A stretch of DNA of 64,000 nucleotides, taken from contig NZ_CP117255.1 in assembly GCF_003240565.2 (NCBI RefSeq), positions 310,001 through 374,000 on the forward strand, written 5' to 3'. Both the position numbers and the translations under genes were made by a program. Shown one piece after another: positions 37,661 through 45,801 of this stretch (position 1 is the first letter of the stretch; every line of letters begins with the position of its first letter). The notes under the pieces were generated by a model. That model was not told the DNA's origin. It saw only the letters and a program-made list of their open reading frames with translations, and ran no database searches. Source of the stretch: Rhizobium tumorigenes (GTDB taxonomy: Bacteria > Pseudomonadota > Alphaproteobacteria > Rhizobiales > Rhizobiaceae).

Positions 37661-38104
37661 ATGTGGCGTCGACTACTGCTTTCCATCGGCATCTGCGCAG
37701 TTGCGGTGCCTTCTCTGGCCGCTGACCGTTTCTACTGTGCAGCCGACGACGCCTCCATCAAGTTCAGCATAGATAGCGGTTTTTCGGATGGTCCGGGCCA
37801 CAAGCTCAATCATTTCCGCGGTCTCATGGTCGGCAAGTCCGCCCTCATTCCAGAAGACTTCCGCAAGCTGCCGCTCGAATCAAGCCAGTTGACGCAGTAT
37901 TGGGCCTATGCCGGCGAAGTGCGGCTTGCCGTCGCAGCCTTTAACGGCAATGGCGACAACGCTGCCAGTGCCGAGCTTGTCATTGTCGCATCCGGCAAGG
38001 AAGATGGAACCCCGATGCCGGGCAGCTATGTCCTGACAATCTCGACGCCGGATGGTACCAAGCCGGTCAAGTTGACCGGCCGGCTAACGTGCAACGCCAA
38101 GTGA
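37661..38104 (+). CDS. Exported hypothetical protein
   Basis: A 147-residue protein with a signal peptide (RRLLLSIGICAVAVPSLAA, cleavage before DRFYC). The mature part is about 125 residues of alternating beta strands and has two Cys near its ends (RFYCAADD and LTCNAK), which could form a disulfide. No family is recognised. It is transcribed away from the NUDIX gene and converges with a beta-barrel gene, so its own promoter must lie in the upstream region. Confidence 0.65.
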   Translation: MWRRLLLSIGICAVAVPSLAADRFYCAADDASIKFSIDSGFSDGPGHKLNHFRGLMVGKSALIPEDFRKLPLESSQLTQYWAYAGEVRLAVAAFNGNGDNAASAELVIVASGKEDGTPMPGSYVLTISTPDGTKPVKLTGRLTCNAK

Positions 38105-38125
38105 CAGGCTGCCAGACCCGCCGAT

Positions 38126-38797
38126 CTAGAACTTGAACGAAACGCCGAAGTTGATGGCATTGGTGAAGACACGCGTCTTCAAGGTATCGCCACTGTCGAT
38201 GGAAACGTTGTCGACAAAGGAGTAATTGCCTTTGTATTCGACGAAGGTCGCCCAGTGCTTGCTGATATCGTAGCTCACGCCTGCTTGTGCCTGTAGCGCA
38301 AGCCCGCCGAACTGATAGTCGAAGGTACGACCGGACGAACGCGTGACCTCGACATGTGGCACGTTGATGCCCGCGCCGGCACCCACATAGGGCGTCCATT
38401 TGCGGGAAGGGTCCTGAAAACGATAGAGCGCGTTGGCCGTCAGCAGATTGAGCCCGTCCGTGAACTCGAAGTGCGACCAGCCGGGTGTGTTGCCGAGGTC
38501 GCCATAGACCTTGGCGTGGGTGTAGTCCAGCGACACGCCCCAGTTCGGCTGGTTGAGCTCGTCCAGCCACCACGTTCCGCGAACGCCGTAGTAGGGCGGG
38601 TTGCTGAAGGATTTGCCGGACCAGTTCGGATCGAAATCGGCACCGTCCGACGTCGTGACATTGCTCCCGGTCGCTCCCTGCACCCCGCCATACGCCGAAA
38701 ACATCATGTCGGCAAAAGCGTGGTCGGCAACGGTAAGAACCGTGAAAAACGCCGCGACGGCAAAGGCCGACTGGCGAAGTCGATTGGCTAGGCGCAT
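38126..38797 (-). CDS. Outer-membrane beta-barrel protein
   Basis: A 223-residue protein with a signal peptide (cleavage near DHAFA-D) and an aromatic C-terminus ending SFKF, the usual beta-barrel assembly signal. Alternating strands such as YGVRGTWWLDE, WGVSLDYTHAKVYG, WTPYVGAGAGINVPHVEV and WATFVEYKGNYSFVD suggest an eight-stranded barrel like OmpW/Omp25/lipid A deacylase-type proteins. No catalytic His/Ser pair of PagL is certain. It is likely a structural or adaptation-related outer-membrane protein. Confidence 0.8.
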   Translation of the reverse strand: MRLANRLRQSAFAVAAFFTVLTVADHAFADMMFSAYGGVQGATGSNVTTSDGADFDPNWSGKSFSNPPYYGVRGTWWLDELNQPNWGVSLDYTHAKVYGDLGNTPGWSHFEFTDGLNLLTANALYRFQDPSRKWTPYVGAGAGINVPHVEVTRSSGRTFDYQFGGLALQAQAGVSYDISKHWATFVEYKGNYSFVDNVSIDSGDTLKTRVFTNAINFGVSFKF

Positions 38798-38936
38798 GAA
38801 GAACCCCCGGATGATTCAGTCACCCATAGATGTCGGGATTTCATGACATGGCTATTACAACAGGCGGTAGAGTCCAGGGTTAGGCATCAGGTTGCCATCA
38901 AAAACAGAAAGTGCGGCACGAATGCCCAGCCCCTAA

Positions 38937-39029
38937 CTGAAATGTGGAACACTTCGCGCAACTCCGAGTTTTGCGGCAGCAGTTCCCTTGAAACTCGGCA
39001 TCAATATCTACTTGTGTTCCACAATTCAG
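38937..39029. repeat. 93-bp nested inverted repeat
   Basis: The outer arms CTGAAATGTGGAACAC (38937-38952) and GTGTTCCACAATTCAG (39014-39029) pair at 15 of 16 positions. Inside, CCGAGTTT (38964-38971) and AAACTCGG (38991-38998) pair perfectly. It lies between two minus-strand genes in otherwise noncoding DNA, next to a separate hairpin. It could be a palindromic repeat element, a MITE-like remnant or a structured RNA; I see no second copy in this window. Confidence 0.6.
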
Positions 39030-39030
39030 C

Positions 39031-39062
39031 GAGAGGGCCGGACGCGCATGCCCGGCTCTCTC
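39031..39062 (-). terminator. Terminator-like hairpin after the first L,D-transpeptidase gene
   Basis: An 11-bp stem with one G-T pair (GAGAGGGCCGG / CCGGCTCTCTC) and a 10-nt loop lies 15 bp past the minus-strand stop. There is no strong T-run, so termination is inferred. Confidence 0.6.
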
Positions 39063-39077
39063 GAATCCGTCCGACAA

Positions 39078-39758
39078 TCAGCCGCCGAAGCCGCCGAAGA
39101 GGGTGCGGAGCACGTCCATGCCGTGGTCCTTGTAGCTGACTTCGCCCTGCTTGTTGCCGGGGCCGACGACGATGACCTTGGTGCCGACGGGCACGTGGTC
39201 GTAGAGATCGGCGACATCGGCATTCATCATGCGGATGCAGCCCGACGACAGGTTGAGGCCGATGGTCCAGGGCTGGTTGGTGCCGTGGATGCGGAAAATC
39301 GTGTCGTGGCCATTCTGGTAGAGATACATGGCGCGGGCGCCGAGCGGGTTGGCTTCTCCACCCGGCACGGAGGCCGGTAGCGGATGGCCTTCCCGGGCTT
39401 CGCGTACGCGCATCTCGGCCGGCGGGGTCCATACCGGCCATTCCGCCTTGCGGCCGACCGTAACGATCCCCGACCAGCCGAAGCCGTCACGACCGACGCC
39501 GATGCCATAGCGCGTGGCCCGGTTGTTGCCTTCGACGAGATAGAGGAACTTGTTGTTGGTATCGACAATGATCGTGCCGGGCGCCTCATCGGTGACGAGA
39601 CGGACGAGACGCTTGTGGAATTCCGCAGGCACGGTCCGGTTCGGTTTGACGTTGCGAACCGCGTCGTTGGCCGTCGTCATCGGGGCGGGCGTCGTCACAG
39701 CGATCATGGACGTCAGCGCAATCGCTGTTGCGGCCATTAGCCGAATAACTTGCTTCAT
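39078..39758 (-). CDS. L,D-transpeptidase (YkuD domain)
   Basis: A 226-residue exported protein with a signal peptide (cleavage after MIAVTTPAP, approximate). The YkuD motif is complete: HGTNQPWTIGLNLSSGCIRM, with catalytic Cys in SSGC. These enzymes make 3-3 peptidoglycan crosslinks, attach outer-membrane proteins or trim, and are abundant in Rhizobiales, which rely on L,D-crosslinks for polar growth. Start ATG 39758 has AGGA upstream. A second transpeptidase lies 135 bp upstream on the same strand, with separate promoters likely. Confidence 0.9.
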   Translation of the reverse strand: MKQVIRLMAATAIALTSMIAVTTPAPMTTANDAVRNVKPNRTVPAEFHKRLVRLVTDEAPGTIIVDTNNKFLYLVEGNNRATRYGIGVGRDGFGWSGIVTVGRKAEWPVWTPPAEMRVREAREGHPLPASVPGGEANPLGARAMYLYQNGHDTIFRIHGTNQPWTIGLNLSSGCIRMMNADVADLYDHVPVGTKVIVVGPGNKQGEVSYKDHGMDVLRTLFGGFGG

Positions 39759-39893
39759 CCTGGAGTTCCTCTGGTGCAAAGATCGCGAGGCTAATCAAAC
39801 CGATTAGAATTTCAAGATCTACAGCATCGGCAGAGGCATTTTTGGGTGGCGACGAGCCGTCATCTGATCAGCTCGTCGCCATCCATGGTAAAA

Positions 39894-40646
39894 TTACATC
39901 ACTATGACACGGGTGCCGACCTTCACCCGGTCGAAAAGATCGCTGACATCCTCGTTGCGCAGGCGGATACAGCCGGACGAAACGGCGCTGCCGATGGTCC
40001 AGGGCGCGTTCGTGCCGTGGATGCGGTAAAGCGTCGATCCGAGATACATGGCGCGGGCGCCGAGCGGGTTGCCGGTGCCGCCTTCCATGTGGACTGGCAG
40101 GTAGTGACCCTTGGCAGCTTCGCGCGCAATCATTTCCGAAGGCGGTGTCCAGCCCGGCCACTGTTCCTTGCGGGTGATGGTATGGGCGCCGGCCCATTCG
40201 AAGCCGGGCTTGCCGACGCCGACGCCGTAGCGCCTGGCCTTGCCGCCGCCGGTCACCAGATAGAGGAAACGGTTGTCGGTATCGATGACGATGGTGCCCG
40301 GCCGTTCCTTGGTCTGGTAATCCACCATCTGCGGCAGATACTGCGGGTCGAGTGTCGAGCGGATGACAGGCATGCCGGGTCGCACGTTGGCAACCGTCTG
40401 TACCGGCCTGACGCCGAAAAGCGGACGCGAAGCCCGCTGCTGGAAAAGCCCGCGTGGCTGGACCGGAACCGGGCGCGGGTACACAACCGGCTGGACTGAG
40501 GCGCCGCCGAGCTGCGTCACCCACGGGGCCGTGAGGTCGGCGCTGACGATGACCGGCGGGCGTGTCTGGTAGCGGTCGGTGGCAAGGGCAGGGGCGGCAA
40601 AGGCGGCGACGAGGCCGGCCGCAAGCAAAATAGACTGTTTCATCAT
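39894..40646 (-). CDS. L,D-transpeptidase (YkuD domain), second copy
   Basis: A 250-residue paralogue of the neighbouring transpeptidase. It has a signal peptide (LLAAGLVAAFAAPALA), a Pro/Gln-rich linker (about 50-75) and a YkuD domain with IRIHGTNAPWTIG-like sequence ending VSSGCIRLRNEDV. The linker and length differ from the first copy, suggesting a distinct site or substrate at the wall. Start at 40646 gives MM; 40643 is equivalent. The two are likely independent units of an envelope block. Confidence 0.9.
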   Translation of the reverse strand: MMKQSILLAAGLVAAFAAPALATDRYQTRPPVIVSADLTAPWVTQLGGASVQPVVYPRPVPVQPRGLFQQRASRPLFGVRPVQTVANVRPGMPVIRSTLDPQYLPQMVDYQTKERPGTIVIDTDNRFLYLVTGGGKARRYGVGVGKPGFEWAGAHTITRKEQWPGWTPPSEMIAREAAKGHYLPVHMEGGTGNPLGARAMYLGSTLYRIHGTNAPWTIGSAVSSGCIRLRNEDVSDLFDRVKVGTRVIVM

Positions 40647-40847
40647 CGGACGGACTCTCTACAATGGACCGAAGATCGGGCGTTCTGGCGCTCGGTTCGG
40701 AAAACATCGTGACATTGCCCTGCCCATGAATGGTAAACGGCGGTTCATGAAAACGCCGGCAGACATGTAAACCTTTCGTCAGGGTTAACCATCGGTTTGG
40801 AAAGACGGTTTGCAAATGGTAAAGCACCGAACGAATTGGGAAGCCTG

Positions 40848-41477
40848 ATGACTGCAACAGGATTGATCACCGGCGACGACGGCCGGGAGCGCTGTTTCTG
40901 GCACGCGAATTTGCCCGACTATCTGCGCTATCACGACGAGGAGTGGGGGCGTCCCGTCACCGACGATATCAGGCTGTTCGAGAAGATCTGCCTCGAGGGT
41001 TTTCAGTCCGGCCTGTCCTGGCTGACCATCCTGCGCAAGCGCGACAACTTCCGCCGCGCCTTTGCCGGGTTCGATTTTCATCAGGTTGCCCTGTTCGGCG
41101 AGGCCGACATCGAGCGCTGCGTCGCCGATGCAGGCATCATCCGCCATCGCGGCAAAATCGTCTCGACGATAAACAACGCTCGCCGTGCCATCGAGCTGAA
41201 GAAGGAGTTCGGCTCGCTCGCACGTTATTTCTGGAGCCACGAGCCGAAGCCCGACGAGCGACCCGCAGTTGTCGACCGCGCAACCCTTTCGGCCACTCCG
41301 ACGACGCCCGCCTCCGTGCGTTTCTCCAAGGACCTGAAGAAACGTGGCTGGACTTTTGTCGGCCCAACGACAATCTATGCCTTCATGCAGGCCATGGGTC
41401 TGGTCAACGATCATCTCGAGGGCTGCTATTGCCGGGACAGTGTGGAAAAGATGCGCAACGACCTGGTGCGGCCGTGA
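40848..41477 (+). CDS. tag: DNA-3-methyladenine glycosylase I
   Basis: A 209-residue HhH-family glycosylase that removes 3-methyladenine from alkylated DNA. Tag motifs are clear: RCFWHANLPDYLRYHDEEWG, LFEKICLEGFQSGLSWLTIL, SATPTTPASVRFSKDLKKRG and FMQAMGLVNDH, with zinc ligands Cys16/His20-like at the N-terminus and HLEGCYC at the C-terminus. GGGAAG precedes ATG 40848; earlier in-frame sequence is not conserved. The stop overlaps the next gene start (GTGA). Confidence 0.92.
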   Translation: MTATGLITGDDGRERCFWHANLPDYLRYHDEEWGRPVTDDIRLFEKICLEGFQSGLSWLTILRKRDNFRRAFAGFDFHQVALFGEADIERCVADAGIIRHRGKIVSTINNARRAIELKKEFGSLARYFWSHEPKPDERPAVVDRATLSATPTTPASVRFSKDLKKRGWTFVGPTTIYAFMQAMGLVNDHLEGCYCRDSVEKMRNDLVRP

Positions 41478-42040
41478 GACGGCTCGGCCTGTCGCTCTGC
41501 CTGTGGCTCGCCATCATTGGTCTTGGCCCCGTGGCCCATGCGGAGGATGCCAGGGCGCCGCAATTGCAGATGCCGGAGTTGGATCGCGGCGAGGAGCTTG
41601 AAAAGCTCGGCTTTCCCGCCGTTACCGAAAAGCTCACCGGCTGGACGAAATTCGGCAAGGGCAAGGTCTACACCCTGCCGATCAAGGCCGGCCAGCACGT
41701 CAAGATCACCTTCGCATCGAAGAGCCAGTACGCCTTCATGGCCATATTCGACCTGACCTCGAGCGCCGACGAAGCCTTTTTCGGCACCGATGAGGACGGC
41801 ATGACCGCCGATGTCACCGTCAGTGCCGATACGACCTGGTTCATCAAACCGTACTATTCCCGCGTCACCCGGCGGCGGGGCCTCGGCGCACCCTATTCGA
41901 TCCTCATCGAGCCGCTGCCATCGGGCCTGCCGCAACAATCGGCTCCGGCTGGCGATGCGGACAAGGCGCCCTCCCTGTTTCCGCCAAAACCCGGCACGCC
42001 GGCGCCTGCCGCCAACAAACCGTCCCTGTTCCGGCCCTAG
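41474..42040 (+). CDS. Exported hypothetical protein coupled to tag
   Basis: A 188-residue protein beginning at GTG 41474, which overlaps the tag stop (GTGA), so it is translationally coupled. A signal peptide is clear (LSLCLWLAIIGLGPVAHA, cleavage before EDAR). The mature domain is beta-rich (VYTLPIKAGQHVKITFASKS, VTVSADTTWFIKPYYSRV), like a PPC or jelly-roll domain, and the C-terminus is Pro-rich with a repeated PSLF motif. Function is unknown; the frame remains open far upstream but that portion is inside tag. Confidence 0.68.
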   Translation: MRRLGLSLCLWLAIIGLGPVAHAEDARAPQLQMPELDRGEELEKLGFPAVTEKLTGWTKFGKGKVYTLPIKAGQHVKITFASKSQYAFMAIFDLTSSADEAFFGTDEDGMTADVTVSADTTWFIKPYYSRVTRRRGLGAPYSILIEPLPSGLPQQSAPAGDADKAPSLFPPKPGTPAPAANKPSLFRP

Positions 42041-42052
42041 AGAATCCGGGCC

Positions 42053-42769
42053 TCAGGCGGCAGACAGCTTAGCGATCAACGCTCCGAGCTCGCCCAGATG
42101 CTCTATCTTGTGGAAGCGTGGTGCATCCTTCGGCTCATCGACATGTTCGTAGACCCAGGTCAGCGCGTGCGGCACGAAGACACCGTAGCTGCCGGCAGCG
42201 ATGGCCGGCACGATATCGGATTTCAGTGAGTTGCCGACCATCATCGCCCGCTCCGGCCCATCGCCGACCTTCGCGAAGATTCGGCGATAGGTGGTCGCCG
42301 CCTTGTCCGAGACGATCTCGACGGCATCGAAGAAATCGCCGAGGCCTGATTGCGCCAGCTTGCGCTCCTGGTCGAACAGGTCACCCTTGGTGATCAGCAC
42401 CAGCAGGTAATGTCCGGCCAGCGCCTCGAGGGTCTCGCGTGCATGCGGCAGCGTTTCCACCGGGTGCGACAGCAGGTCCCGACCGATGTCGAGGATTTCG
42501 GCGATGACCCTGGCCGGAGTAGTGCCCTCGGTGATCTCGATGGCCGTCTCGATCATCGACAGGGTGAAACCCTTGATGCCGAACCCGTAATGGGCAAGGT
42601 TGCGGCGCTCGGCGGCAAGCAACCGCTCCGACACCCTGTCTCCCTCGGCGTAGTCGGCGAGCAATTCGGTAAAATGCTTTTCGGTCAGCTGGTAGAAGTG
42701 TTCGTTCTGCCAGAGCGTATCGTCGGCATCGAAGCCGATGGTGGTCAGCGGACGCACGGTCATAGCCAT
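42053..42769 (-). CDS. HAD-family hydrolase
   Basis: A 238-residue haloacid-dehalogenase superfamily protein. Motif I is IGFDADDTLW (nucleophile Asp and acid/base Asp), motif II is LLVLITKGD, and motif III/IV lies in KVGDGPERAMMVGNSLKSDI. An alpha-helical cap sits between motifs I and II (residues about 25-100). It resembles pyrophosphatase/phosphatase proteins of the PNPP group; the substrate is unknown. It stands alone and is convergent with the tag operon. Confidence 0.85.
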   Translation of the reverse strand: MAMTVRPLTTIGFDADDTLWQNEHFYQLTEKHFTELLADYAEGDRVSERLLAAERRNLAHYGFGIKGFTLSMIETAIEITEGTTPARVIAEILDIGRDLLSHPVETLPHARETLEALAGHYLLVLITKGDLFDQERKLAQSGLGDFFDAVEIVSDKAATTYRRIFAKVGDGPERAMMVGNSLKSDIVPAIAAGSYGVFVPHALTWVYEHVDEPKDAPRFHKIEHLGELGALIAKLSAA

Positions 42770-42997
42770 CTTCCTCGTCGGTTCCTCGGGCAGACTTTAT
42801 CCCTTCCGGCAAGCGAGACAAGCATCCTCGAATACATCACGGCTGCGTGAAACCGGTACATCAATGCGTTGAAGTCGGGGCTCCGCGCGTTATCTTCGCT
42901 CAGCGGCAAGGGCCTGCAGGCGATCCGCTTGCGAGCGCACAGAAGCGTTGATACGCCTGCGGACAAACCAATTGCGGCCGCACGAAAGGAATTTCCA

Positions 42998-44044
42998 ATG
43001 CGCTACAATCAACTTGGCAACACCGGCATGTTCGTCTCCGAACTCTGCCTTGGGACGATGACGTTCGGCGAGGCTGGCGGCGGCACCTGGGGTGCGATTG
43101 CCGACGTTGACCAGGATGCAGCCGACAAGATCGTCGAAAAGTCGCTCGCGGCCGGCGTCAACTTCATCGATACTGCGGACGTCTATTCCTTCGGCGTTTC
43201 AGAGACGATCCTCGGCCAGGCGCTGCAAAATTTGGAAGTGCCGCGCAAGGACGTGGTTATCGCCACCAAGGTTTTCGGCCCCATGGGCGAAAAGCCCAAC
43301 GACCGCGGCGCCTCGCGCGGCCACATCATGGATTCCGTCGAGGCCAGCCTCGAACGGCTGCAGGTCGATCATATCGATCTCTACCAGATCCACGCGACCG
43401 ACTCCGTGACCCCGATCGACGAGACGCTGCGTGCCTTCGATGATCTCGTATCCGGCGGTCTGGTGCGCTACATCGGCGTATCGAACTGGCAGGCCTGGCG
43501 CATCGAAAAGGCGCTTGGCATCTCCGAGCGAAAGGGCTTTGCCCGTTTCGAGACCGTGCAGGCCTATTATTCGATCGCCGGCCGCGACATCGAACGCGAG
43601 ATCGTCCCGATGATGGCTGAAGAGAAGATGGGCCTGATGGTCTGGTCACCGCTCGCCGGCGGGCTGCTCTCGGGCAAGTACGGCCCGGGTGCACCCGGCA
43701 ACGGCGAAGGTCGCCGCGCCGGCTTCGATTTCCCGCCTGTCGATAAGGACCGCGCCTGGGCCTGCGTCGCTGCCATGCGCGATGTGGCTGCCAAGCACGA
43801 CGCGAGCGTTGCCGAAGTCGCGCTCGCCTGGATCCTCGCCAAACCCTTCGTCACCAGCGTCATCATCGGTGCCAAGCGTGTCGAGCAGCTCGACCAGAAC
43901 CTCAACGCGGTTTCCCTGCGGCTGGATGCGGAAGACATGGGTATGCTCGACGAGATCAGCGCACTCGATGCCGAATATCCGGGCTGGATGATGCCGCGCC
44001 AGAATGCCGCCCGCCGTCCCCAGCCTTTCGATCCGAAGGCCTGA
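42998..44044 (+). CDS. Aldo/keto reductase
   Basis: A 348-residue (alpha/beta)8 oxidoreductase of the AKR superfamily. N-terminal RYNQLGNTGMFVSELCLGTM is a typical opening, followed by NFIDTADVYSFGVSE with the catalytic Asp and Tyr, then IDLYQIHATDSVTPIDET and GGLVRYIGVSNWQAW. The C-terminus has the NADPH-binding TSVIIGAKRVEQLDQN. It reduces an aldehyde or ketone, and the substrate is not predictable. AAAGGA precedes ATG 42998. It ends at a hairpin shared with the convergent phosphoribosyltransferase. Confidence 0.9.
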   Translation: MRYNQLGNTGMFVSELCLGTMTFGEAGGGTWGAIADVDQDAADKIVEKSLAAGVNFIDTADVYSFGVSETILGQALQNLEVPRKDVVIATKVFGPMGEKPNDRGASRGHIMDSVEASLERLQVDHIDLYQIHATDSVTPIDETLRAFDDLVSGGLVRYIGVSNWQAWRIEKALGISERKGFARFETVQAYYSIAGRDIEREIVPMMAEEKMGLMVWSPLAGGLLSGKYGPGAPGNGEGRRAGFDFPPVDKDRAWACVAAMRDVAAKHDASVAEVALAWILAKPFVTSVIIGAKRVEQLDQNLNAVSLRLDAEDMGMLDEISALDAEYPGWMMPRQNAARRPQPFDPKA

Positions 44045-44057
44045 TCGCGCAGATTGC

Positions 44058-44085
44058 GAGCCGTCCCGCTCTGTCGGGGCGGCTC
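44058..44085. terminator. Terminator hairpin between the AKR and phosphoribosyltransferase genes
   Basis: An 11-bp stem with one G-T pair (GAGCCGTCCCG 44058-44068, CGGGGCGGCTC 44075-44085) and a 6-nt loop separates two convergent genes. It can serve both strands. Confidence 0.75.
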
Positions 44086-44090
44086 TTCTG

Positions 44091-44720
44091 CTAAAGGAAT
44101 ATTTCCGCAATCGGCTCCCAGCCATTCGGACCCGGACGAAACTGCGGAATATGCGCGAGGCTGTGAACCAGGGCGCTGTCGGCGCCGAGCGTATCCTGCC
44201 AGTCGCGTGCCTCGGTCAGGATCACGCCAACACCGACGACCTCGCCGCCAGCCTTGCGCACCAGTTCCATCGAGCCCTTCAGGCTGGAGCCGGATGCGAC
44301 GACATCGTCCACTACCACGACACGCTTGCCGGCCAGCAACGGAACCGCCTGCCGGTCGAGTAGCAGGCGCTGCTCGCCCTTGGAGGTGATCGATGTGATC
44401 GTCTGCATGAGCGCATCGCCAAGATGGATTTTCGGCGACTTCTGCAGGATGACGTAGCGATCGAGTCCCAGCGCCCGGCTGACCTCGATTGCGACCGGAA
44501 TGCCGAGCGTGGCTGCCCCTACGATGACATCCGGCTTCAGCGGCGCCACTTTGGCGGCCAGTTTTTCCCCGACATGCGCGCCGAACCTGACGCCGAGATC
44601 GATCACCATCATCAGCGAAATGGCAAAATCCGGTTTGATCGGCACGATTGGCAGATCGAGTGGATAGCCGGCGACATCGACTTTCCAGTGCTGGGTTTCG
44701 ATGGCGGCGGGATCTCTCAT
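44091..44720 (-). CDS. Phosphoribosyltransferase-family protein
   Basis: A 209-residue PRT-fold protein. The PRPP-binding loop is RVVVVDDVVASGSSLKG, and the pyrophosphate region is VIVGAATLGIPVAIEVSRALG. The fold resembles adenine or xanthine phosphoribosyltransferases but the N-terminal hood differs, so a purine-salvage or regulatory function is possible. It stands alone on its strand, convergent with an aldo/keto reductase gene. Confidence 0.8.
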   Translation of the reverse strand: MRDPAAIETQHWKVDVAGYPLDLPIVPIKPDFAISLMMVIDLGVRFGAHVGEKLAAKVAPLKPDVIVGAATLGIPVAIEVSRALGLDRYVILQKSPKIHLGDALMQTITSITSKGEQRLLLDRQAVPLLAGKRVVVVDDVVASGSSLKGSMELVRKAGGEVVGVGVILTEARDWQDTLGADSALVHSLAHIPQFRPGPNGWEPIAEIFL

Positions 44721-44769
44721 GGCGTCAACCTCGGGATGGGATGAAAGCTTGATTGCGCTGATGCCGGTC

Positions 44770-45132
44770 TTACTTGCCGTGCGCCTTCAGCCACGCTTCC
44801 ATCTCCTTGATCTCCTTCTGCTGGGCCTCAATGACGCCTTTCGCCAGTTTGCGAAGTTCCGGATCTTTGCCGTATTGAAGTTCGATCTTCGCCATCTCTA
44901 TCGCGCCCTGATGGTGGGCGATCATCCCGCGCACGAAATCGGCGTCGGCATTGCCGCTGTAGGTCAGGCCCATGTCCTTGTGCATTTGCGCGTTGGCCGC
45001 CGCAAAAGCCTGGCTCGACGGGCTCTGGTCACCCATCGGCTTGCTCATATCCATCTTTGACATGTCTTCGGCAAAGCCGCTGCTGGAGCCGAAGGCGAGG
45101 ATGGAGGCCAGGAAGATGGTTTTCGTGAGCAT
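44770..45132 (-). CDS. DUF305-family exported protein
   Basis: A 120-residue protein with a signal peptide (LTKTIFLASILAFGSSSGFA). The Met-rich segment EDMSKMDMSKPMG and the ferritin-like DUF305 motif FVRGMIAHHQGAIEMAKIEL suggest a periplasmic metal-binding protein, often associated with copper. It is near the BrnTA pair but transcribed separately. No copper exporter is adjacent, so a copper role is inferred from family and Met/His content. Confidence 0.82.
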   Translation of the reverse strand: MLTKTIFLASILAFGSSSGFAEDMSKMDMSKPMGDQSPSSQAFAAANAQMHKDMGLTYSGNADADFVRGMIAHHQGAIEMAKIELQYGKDPELRKLAKGVIEAQQKEIKEMEAWLKAHGK

Positions 45133-45180
45133 GGAATTCCTCGTTCGGGATGGGTCGAAATTCGCTTGAAATCAGACTGT

Positions 45181-45492
45181 TCAGATTTTGGCCGCCTTGC
45201 GCAGCGCCTCGTTGATACGGCTCTGCCAGCCCTTGCCGGTGGCCTTGAAGGCATCGATGACATCGGGATCGAGCCGCAGCGAGATTTGCCGCTTGGGCGC
45301 CTCGACCGCCGGTCGCCCACGGGCACGGCGAATGCTTTCCGCCAGATCCGGAAAAACCTCGGCAAACGGCCGGGCGTTCTTGAAGTCTTCTTCGGTCCAT
45401 TCGGGATTTTCTGGATCCTCGGCAATCCCCCTTTGTATGCGCCGCTCTTCTGCGTCAGTGAGGGTACGGCGTCCTTGATCGATATTGGTCAT
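45181..45492 (-). CDS. brnA: BrnA family antitoxin
   Basis: A 103-residue protein whose C-terminal ribbon-helix-helix motif (APKRQISLRLDPDVIDAFKATGKGWQSRINEALR) is typical of BrnA, a DNA-binding antitoxin that neutralises the BrnT RNase and represses their operon. It overlaps the end of brnT by 38 bp, so the two are coupled. The toxin-first order is usual for this system. Confidence 0.88.
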   Translation of the reverse strand: MTNIDQGRRTLTDAEERRIQRGIAEDPENPEWTEEDFKNARPFAEVFPDLAESIRRARGRPAVEAPKRQISLRLDPDVIDAFKATGKGWQSRINEALRKAAKI

Positions 45493-45733
45493 AAAGGCTC
45501 CTTTCCTTGCGACTGGCCGGCCTGAGCGAAATCAGCGATATTCCTTGGCGCCCCAGTCTCACGAATATGACGGCAACCATGTCGTTAGCCAAAAGGCCGA
45601 TCGCTTTCAGTCGTCCATTTCTGGCATCGAGGATCATCGCCTCGGTGAAAAACTCTAAATCCAGGTCGCCGAAATCCAGATCGTGCTTTTCTATGTTTTT
45701 GTCGCGCTTGCGCTCGTCCCAAGTAATTTTCAT
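45455..45733 (-). CDS. brnT: BrnT family toxin (RelE-fold ribonuclease)
   Basis: A 92-residue protein starting MKITWDERKRDKNIEKHDLDF, the BrnT pattern (WDxxKxxxNxxKHxxxF), followed by GLLANDMVAVIFVRLGRQGI and ISLRPASRKERSLYDQY, typical of the RelE-like RNase that slows translation. Start 45733 is chosen because the frame further upstream (to 45886) is unlike the family. GGGGG precedes it, then an AT-rich region that should hold the operon promoter. Confidence 0.9.
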   Translation of the reverse strand: MKITWDERKRDKNIEKHDLDFGDLDLEFFTEAMILDARNGRLKAIGLLANDMVAVIFVRLGRQGISLISLRPASRKERSLYDQYRSRTPYPH

Positions 45734-45801
45734 CGCAAGAATACCCCCGAAGTGAATATTTGTCGATAATAAAAGTGCTACAATAAAACTTGCATCCTGC
45801 G

